Below are positions 58,520 to 64,000 of a stretch of 64,000 nt of DNA, in pieces. The stretch comes from Serripes groenlandicus (lineage: Eukaryota; Mollusca; Bivalvia; Cardiida; Cardiidae), in assembly GCA_031761405.1 (NCBI GenBank), contig JASEVX010000003.1, forward strand, positions 67,331,756 through 67,395,755. Direction: 5' to 3'. Position numbers and translations under genes: made by a program. Numbering within the stretch: position 1 is the first letter of the stretch; each line of letters opens with the position of its first letter. Below the pieces are notes generated by a model. It did no database searches and was not told the origin of the DNA. It saw nothing but the letters and a program-made list of their open reading frames with translations.

Positions 58520-59345
58520 AAAGGCTCAAGGTGAGCTATTCTGATCACTTGTTGTCCGTCGTTAACTTTTAGCTTTAAACATCATCTCCTCCTGAACCAC
58601 AGGATCAATTTCATCCAAACTTCCCAGGAATGTTCCTTTGGTGGCCCTCTTTCAAAATTGTTCAAAGGTTGAAATTCCATTGAGAACTTTGGTTGCTGCA
58701 GCATCAGAATAGGGGCAAAATGTCCGAACTTCTCTCCTCTGAATCTGTATGTCAGATACCAATATAGTTTGGAAGAAATGTTTCTTAGGTGACCCTCTAC
58801 AAAGATTGTTCAAGGCATACGGTTTGGTTGAAAAACATGGCAGTCAGGAGGCATCAGAAAAGGGGCAGAATTACAAAATTACAAAATTTGGATATTTCAT
58901 TGTTTTTAAGTCCTTGTCTGATATTAAAATAATTGAACAGGAATCTTACTTCAGTGATCCTCTACTTAATTTGTTCTAGCCGTATTGATTGGTTACAAAA
59001 TCATAGCAACCTCGCGTCATCACAAAAGGCGTTAATTGAACTTTTAGCTACAAATGACAACAACTACCATTCCACTTGACCAATTTCAACGTTACTTTAC
59101 AGGAATGTTCCTTTGATGGTCCTCTTTCAATATTGTTCAAAGACTTAATTCTGTGTAGAACTTTTGTTGCTGCAGCATCAGAAATTGAGAAAAATACGCA
59201 AACTTTAAAAACTTCCATCTCCATAATCCATTTGTCAGATTCCAAGATAATTTGGCAGAAATGTTCTTTCAGCGACTCTCTACAAAAACTGTTCAAGCCA
59301 TATTGATTTCGTTGACAAACAGGGCAGCAAAGCGGCATCAGGAAA
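58520..59345. repeat. Interspersed non-coding repeat, two diverged copies
   Basis: Copy 1 from about 58530 ('AAGGCTCAAGGTGAGCTATT'), copy 2 from about 59040. Shared blocks: 'AATGTTCCTTTG', 'TTGCTGCAGCATCAGAA', 'TTGTTCAAGGC/CC'. Several 60-96 codon frames on both strands are by-products. Confidence 0.65.
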
Positions 59346-59501
59346 GGTGCAAAATGACAAAACTTTATAATTCCATTCTTATTAAAGCAGTTAAATATTT
59401 GCTTCTAATTTACTATCATTCAGGTGATCGATTTAGGGCCATCTTGGACCTCTTGTTTAACTTGAGCATGATGAAACTCCGAATATTTGTCTCGATGATA
59501 T

Positions 59502-59727
59502 GAGCCATCCCGCGAGAAAACACATTATGGTCTGCTTAATGTATCGATCCAGATCAGCCTAATCCTGTCCAACACATTGCACCCCAGAGGGATAGGGGTC
59601 TAGAGTAACGATTCTTGAAACAGAAATTCCACAGAAGGCGAAAAGTGTCTCCGTGTTGGCCTGCGCTGCATATTTAAGCTGATCCGGGTCGACATTTGTA
59701 TACATTGTTAGTTTTCTCGTGATATGT
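59502..59727. mobile_element. Foldback MITE, GAGCCGTCC family, diverged
   Basis: Left 'GAGCCATCCCGCGAGAAAAC', right 'GTTAGTTTTCTCGTGATATG', with 'GTATCGATCCAGATCAGCCT' and 'AGCTGATCCGGGTCGA' inside. Confidence 0.85.
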
Positions 59728-59929
59728 AGGCCAAATCTAACATGGGTCAAGAATTAGGTCTCAGGCCAAATTTATGGAAAATCTTGCCAACAATAGAGGC
59801 TGCATTTTTTACTTCAGCAGCTTTAAACTATGTCAGAATGTTTGTTTTAATGATATCTAGGCCAAATTCGAATATGGATCATGTCTGGTCAAAAACTAGG
59901 TCACTAAGTCAAATTGAAGGAAAAACACT

Positions 59930-60050
59930 CCAGGGGTTGTGAGTTTGTATCACAGCTCGACCAACATTCTTTCCGACGTTTGAAAAAAATCACTGTGACG
60001 AGCGTCATTCACCAATGATTTTCTTTTGAAAATAGTGTCAAGTTCCAATC
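59930..60050 (+). mobile_element. SINE fragment
   Basis: 'CTCCAGGGGTTGTGAGTTTG', then 'CAACATTCTTTCCGACGTTT' and 'GTGACGAGCGTCATTC', matching the middle of the SINE at 2136-2430. Confidence 0.65.
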
Positions 60051-60148
60051 AATCAACGCTTCAACAGCTTGAATCTTTATCTTGATGATATCTATGCAAA
60101 GTTTAAATATGGGTCATGACCGGTCAAAAAATAAATCAGTGACCAAAT

Positions 60149-60350
60149 TGAAGGAGTGGCCAAGTGATTAGCATCTGCGACTTGGAACATGGCATCTCGG
60201 GTTTGATCCCCAGTCTGCTGTGTTCATTGTGGAGTGTTCTTGGGCAAGGCACATTTCCTAGCCTAGTACTGGTTTGTTTACCCAGAGATCATGAAAACTG
60301 AACTGTCGCTGTGATATAACTGAAATAATGTTAAAAACGGCGTAAAACCC
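60149..60350 (+). mobile_element. tRNA-derived SINE (Ser/Leu-like head)
   Basis: The head 'GAGTGGCCAAGTGATTAGC' with B box 'GGGTTTGATCCCC', body 'AAGGCACATTTCCTAGCCTA', tail 'GTCGCTGTGATATAACTG' + 'GTTAAAAACGGCGTAAAAC'. The tail is interrupted right at its end by the element at 60351-61328. Confidence 0.8.
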
Positions 60351-61328
60351 GGTAAGGTGAAGTTGGTGTCTAGTATCGTTTATCATAACTTTTATTTTAA
60401 AATGCCATCATAACTTGTTATATTGGAATCCCAACAAAAATGTAAATTGTAAAACATTGTAAATAATAAGTAAATAAATTAATTTTTGGAGTCAGGGCTG
60501 CGGAGAGCCATGGTGTACATGGTGGTTCTCATAATTATTTAATAGGATTTTAAAAAATTATAGAAATGAAATACTTACAAAAAGGTTTTGTAGCAGCTTT
60601 AGTAGGCCTACACTGAAGGCGACCATTGTAGGGCTTATACTTACATATAAACGTTTGTAACTGAAAGCAATGAAATTAGTTATAACTTAATAAATTATTA
60701 ATTTATTATATCACTAAAAGAATCTGCCAATCAGGTTTTATAATAACTACATGTTCACATATTTCAGAGCCAATAATACTTAAAATTTGATACGGAAATT
60801 TCTGCTTAATATTTAGCTGTAAAAATACACCAGAATGTATCATTTGAAGCTAGTTTTCAAAGCATGTCTGAGGAAGCATGCCCAGATCCTCCTATGCGGC
60901 ATGCAGTACCATGTTGAGACTTGCTGGTAACTTAACATTTTGTTTTTAAAAAAAAAAATTAGTAACGACACTGGAGTCTGAAAATTGATTCTGGAAACTA
61001 TTTTTATGCTATAAAATGTTGGAAAAACCATTTTAAATCCAACTTTTGTTTAAAAACCCCATTGTAAGTGCTAGATACGTATAGTTAAGGGTCTATGTGC
61101 ATACTAGTTAAAGAAATTAAAAGTTAGATATCTAGTTCCTTAAACGACACTAGTGTCTGGTTGCCAGTATCGTTTATGATAAACGATACTAGATTATGGT
61201 TGCCAGTATCATTTATCATAAACGATACTAGATTATGGTTGCCAGTATCATTTATCATAAACAATACTAGATTCTGGTTGCCAGTATAGTTTATCATAAA
61301 CGATACTAGACACCAACTTCACCTTACT
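60351..61328. mobile_element. 978-bp foldback element with 39-bp internal repeats and 9-bp target duplication
   Basis: The left end 'AAGGTGAAGTTGGTGTCTAG' continues TATCGTTTATCATAA and is mirrored by 'CTAGACACCAACTTCACCTT' at the right. GTAAAACCC is present on both sides (60342-60350, 61329-61337). Next to the right TIR are four 39-bp units ('TGCCAGTATCATTTATCATA' type; TGCC at 61162, 61201, 61240, 61279), each containing the palindrome 'TTTATCATAAA'. No ORF. Confidence 0.92.
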
Positions 61329-61404
61329 GTAAAACCCTAACAGAACAAAATTTTATATTCAGCATGTTGAATTCTTGTCAGACTAATTGTCTTGATGTTT
61401 ATCT

Positions 61405-61631
61405 TAACCCTTTTTCTCATATAGACGCTTTTTGACGCCTCTGCAGCAGAAAGCTTTTTGAAAACAAAGCGACAAAAGAAGAAATTGCTCAAAACAAGCA
61501 CTTTCTCCTTTTGCCACAATGTTTTCCACTTTTAGTCATAGGTTATCCATTCAATTATAGATTTTCCAGTTTTTGACAGAATATGTTCAAAGCCGTCTGC
61601 TGCAGAATTGTCGTATGAGGGAAAGGGTTAA
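61405..61631. mobile_element. CTGCAG-family palindromic MITE
   Basis: Left 'TTAACCCTTTTTCTCATATA' + 'CTCTGCAGCAGAAAGC'. Right 'CGTCTGCTGCAGAATTGTCG' + 'TATGAGGGAAAGGGTTAA'. Centre 'AAATTGCTCAAAACAAGCA'. Opposite orientation to 62836-63063. Confidence 0.93.
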
Positions 61632-62835
61632 TTGCTTTAGCGAAGTTAGAATATAGGTCATGTCAAGTCAAAATCTAGGACACTAGGCCAAATTGAAGGA
61701 AAATCTTGATAACACTGGAAGCTGTATATGAGCATCTTACAAGTCAGAACGATTGCCTTGGTGATATCTAGACCAAGTGTGAATATCGGTCATGTTGTAT
61801 TAAAAACAAGGTCAATAGGTCAAATTAAAGGGAAGTTGTGTTAACACTTCCATTAGCTACCTGACTGCAAAATGAGTTATTGGGATTGGCATAACTCAGA
61901 TGAGCAATCCCTTTTGCAGAATTCCATGCAGAATTCTAGTTCCCATGGTATTTGAAAGAAAAAAACTTTGAAATTCTTTTCTCTTCCGAAACTTCCGTAT
62001 GTAGCTGATATAAAAAAGAAATATATAGAAAAGTTCCTTGGGCAATCAAGTTCCTTCAAGTCATGTTGATTGGTCAAAAAACATGGCTCCAAGAGGGCCG
62101 GGCTATAGTGCTAATGTAATGCAAGTTCTCCTTTTTTCACATTTCAACTTCAAAATTCATCTGTTGCCGACAGGAAAAAGGTAACAAAAGCATTTTATGC
62201 TGAATACAGAAGACAATGAATAGCAATTGCAAAAGTGTTCTGATTTTTTATTAACCTTGAAAAATAGCCACAAATATATTGTCATATGACAATAAAAATT
62301 AAAAGCATGTATTTAACAAATAAGATGTCCCACAACTGGATCAAATACCTTGGATAATATTAAACCAATGATCCCAACATAAAACCAAACAAAATTATCT
62401 CTACTCCAAAAAATGATGTCGAGCCCAATTTCTTATGTTCATAAAAATGTTCTGATCTCTTCAACAAACACCAGAGAAGATGATTACCGGTATGCAGTGC
62501 CTGCAAATCATTAAAGTATGATCTCAGAGATAGCAATAACTTTAATATCTTGATGCCATCAAGTTTCATCCTAAAACAATATAAGAGTCTAATTGGTACC
62601 CTAATATATTGACTAATTAACAACAATCTTAAATTGAGTGGCTCTCTACAAAGAAAAACCCGAGAACGTTTGTGACCAGATCAACCCTCACAGTTTGATC
62701 TTGCTCTGCACTGTTTGTCTATAAGTCATAGACCAAGAAAGTTTTGTAAAACAACATCCATTTGGATCCTTAGAGTGGATCCATTGGTTTACAGCAGACT
62801 ATGTAGGTAGCTCTTTTTCCACATGTAAATACATT
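61632..62835. other. Repeat remnants, no gene recognised
   Basis: 61640-61850 holds units of the 10135-10690 type ('GGTCATGT', 'AATTGAAGGAAAATCTTG'). The rest is AT-rich, unclassified; an 88-codon - strand frame at 62360-62626 has no recognisable domain. Confidence 0.45.
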
Positions 62836-63063
62836 TAACTCTTTCCCTCATACAACAATTCTGCAGCAGACGACTTTGAACATATTTTGTCAACAAATAG
62901 AAAATATCTAATTGAATCGATAAACCTATGACTAAAAGTGAAAAACATTGTGGCAAAAGGAGAAATTGCTCGTTTTGAGCAATTTCTTCTTTTGTCACTA
63001 TTTTTTCAAAAAGCTGTCTGCTGCAGAGGCATTAGAAAGCGTCTATATGAGGGAAAGGGTTAA
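62836..63063. mobile_element. CTGCAG-family palindromic MITE
   Basis: Left 'TTAACTCTTTCCCTCATACA' + 'ACAATTCTGCAGCAGACGAC'. Right 'GCTGTCTGCTGCAGAGGC' + 'TATGAGGGAAAGGGTTAA'. Central palindrome 'AAATTGCTCGTTTTGAGCAA'. The best complete member of the family in the window. Confidence 0.95.
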
Positions 63064-63356
63064 GGTTGGTTTTTATACAGTAATCCAGATATTTCCTTTT
63101 CCTCATTTGCTTTGAAAGCAGACATTAAAATATATCAGGTTCGACTTCAAAGCAATCGTTTTGCAGTTGTCCTATTTAAAACAAAGAAAATACTTTTCCG
63201 TCATATTGATTTTAAATTCAATAAATTTTTAACCTGTGTTTTCAATATTTGATTCATCTGTTACTTAAAAAACAGACTGCAAAGATAAGCAGACTGATCT
63301 TCATTTGCACAAATATCTTTGTAACTATTTCAGCAGCTTCAGAATAAAAAAGATTC

Positions 63357-63552
63357 TCATTTCTGTAACAGTAAATTTCTGAAGTCACTGTTACTAAGTC
63401 CAGCTTGTTTTGTACTGTTATCAGAGGTATCCATATCTGTTGTTTCACTTGTCTTGGATTCCTGTTTCGGGGGCGGGGGTTTACCCTTTTGGGAGGCCTT
63501 TTGTGTGAGGGATCTTGGCATTAAAGATACTTGGGTCCTAGCCTTACCTCGA
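63357..63552 (-). CDS. Terminal coding exon of an unidentified - strand gene (partial)
   Basis: Read on the - strand, the acceptor 'GAATTCCATTTCAG' at 63553 opens a frame 'RGKARTQVSLMPRSLTQKAS' ... 'KGKPPPPKQESKTSETTDMD' ... 'SNSDFRNLLLQK' and TGA at 63357-63359. It is lysine/serine/proline-rich and hydrophilic, typical of a disordered C-terminal tail, with a short hydrophobic end. Base and codon use are unlike the surrounding repeats. Upstream exons would lie beyond the window. I do not recognise the family. Confidence 0.5.
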
Positions 63553-63710
63553 CTGAAATGGAATTCAAAATAATTTGTGTGAAATACAGTACTTCAATTA
63601 ACATAAAGTGCAAGAAATTTGAAAACCACATAAAACAATCTCACTCTTTTTCTGCATTGTAACAAAAAGAGTGCTCAAAGGAACAACATTATTGTGTCCC
63701 ATCCCTGTAG

Positions 63711-63996
63711 CCAACATTCAATCTCATTAAAACTAGACCTTAACTTCACTAGCTAGTAAATAGATATGATGACTGCACCCATACAGGTCAGCTCAGGATG
63801 ACCTTTGCATCAGCTAATCAAATGGTTTCTTACCACATCGTTTCGTATAAAACAGGATAACCCAAATAAAACAATCGAGATATGGAAGTGGTGATTGTTG
63901 AGTTTTCGGATTGTATAGAACTGAGCATTGTTATTTCTTGTGATTTCATTGAACCAAAAAAAATGAGCACTTGCTCATGAGTATATTTAACGCTTT
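63711..63996. repeat. Interspersed repeat, diverged third copy of 16986-17240
   Basis: 'ATGATGACTGCACCCATACA', 'GATGACCTTTGCATCAGC' + 'TAATCAAATGG' and 'GTGGTGATTGTTGAG' line up in order with the copies in the duplication, but with many more differences, so it is an older, independent copy. Confidence 0.7.
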
Positions 63997-64000
63997 CTGA

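Noticed and set aside
59048..59338. Overlapping frames on both strands (96 and 76 codons)
   Set aside because: They lie in an interspersed repeat whose second copy at 58530 does not keep either frame.

Overview
This is a piece of animal nuclear genome: AT-rich, with intron-bearing genes, GT-AG splice sites and dense repeats. The repeat types suggest a marine mollusc, most likely a bivalve. They include tRNA-derived SINEs with a 'CCGCCGTGATATGACT...GTTGAAAACGGCGTTAAA' style tail, many foldback MITEs, and 'GTCCGTCAGTCAGTCAGTC' style repeats. The organism is my inference; the genes below are read directly.

There are two confident genes on the + strand. (1) A Cys-loop (nicotinic-receptor-like) ligand-gated channel gene has three coding exons (12438-13634, 14914-15011, 16062-16737) that join in frame to 656 residues. 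It carries an unusual Pro/Thr-rich tandem-repeat region between signal peptide and ligand-binding domain. (2) The gene for chaperonin subunit CCT zeta (CCT6/TCP-1 zeta) has twelve coding exons between 39190 and 54875, joining in frame to 536 residues. On the - strand, 63357-63552 looks like the last coding exon of a gene that continues beyond the window.

The dominant structure is a direct tandem duplication of about 12.5-13 kb: copy 1 at 15957-28504, copy 2 at 28505-41532. One end lies in the last intron of the channel gene and the other in intron 3 of CCT6. Each unit therefore carries the channel's last exon, about 10 kb of repeats, and CCT6 exons 1-3. Channel exons 1-2 adjoin copy 1 and CCT6 exons 4-12 adjoin copy 2, so each gene keeps one complete version. 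Left over are an orphan but intact channel exon (28610-29285) and a broken CCT6 5' fragment (26476-28128, exon 2 deleted). The copies differ by a transposon insertion, several deletions and one inversion inside a foldback element. A falsely joined pair of haplotypes in the assembly could give the same picture and must be excluded.

Region by region: 1-12437 is gene-poor, with a 45-bp minisatellite, SINEs and MITEs. 12438-16737 is the channel gene, whose intron 2 holds a very small LTR element with 5S-rRNA-like LTRs. 16738-39189 is duplicated repeat-rich DNA (hAT and LINE remnants, a GATATC-rich array, a Helitron-like insertion). 39190-55420 is CCT6, with introns full of one palindromic MITE family and a 1.8-kb TIR element. 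55421-63350 is nested repeats. I see no prokaryotic, organellar or CRISPR features.
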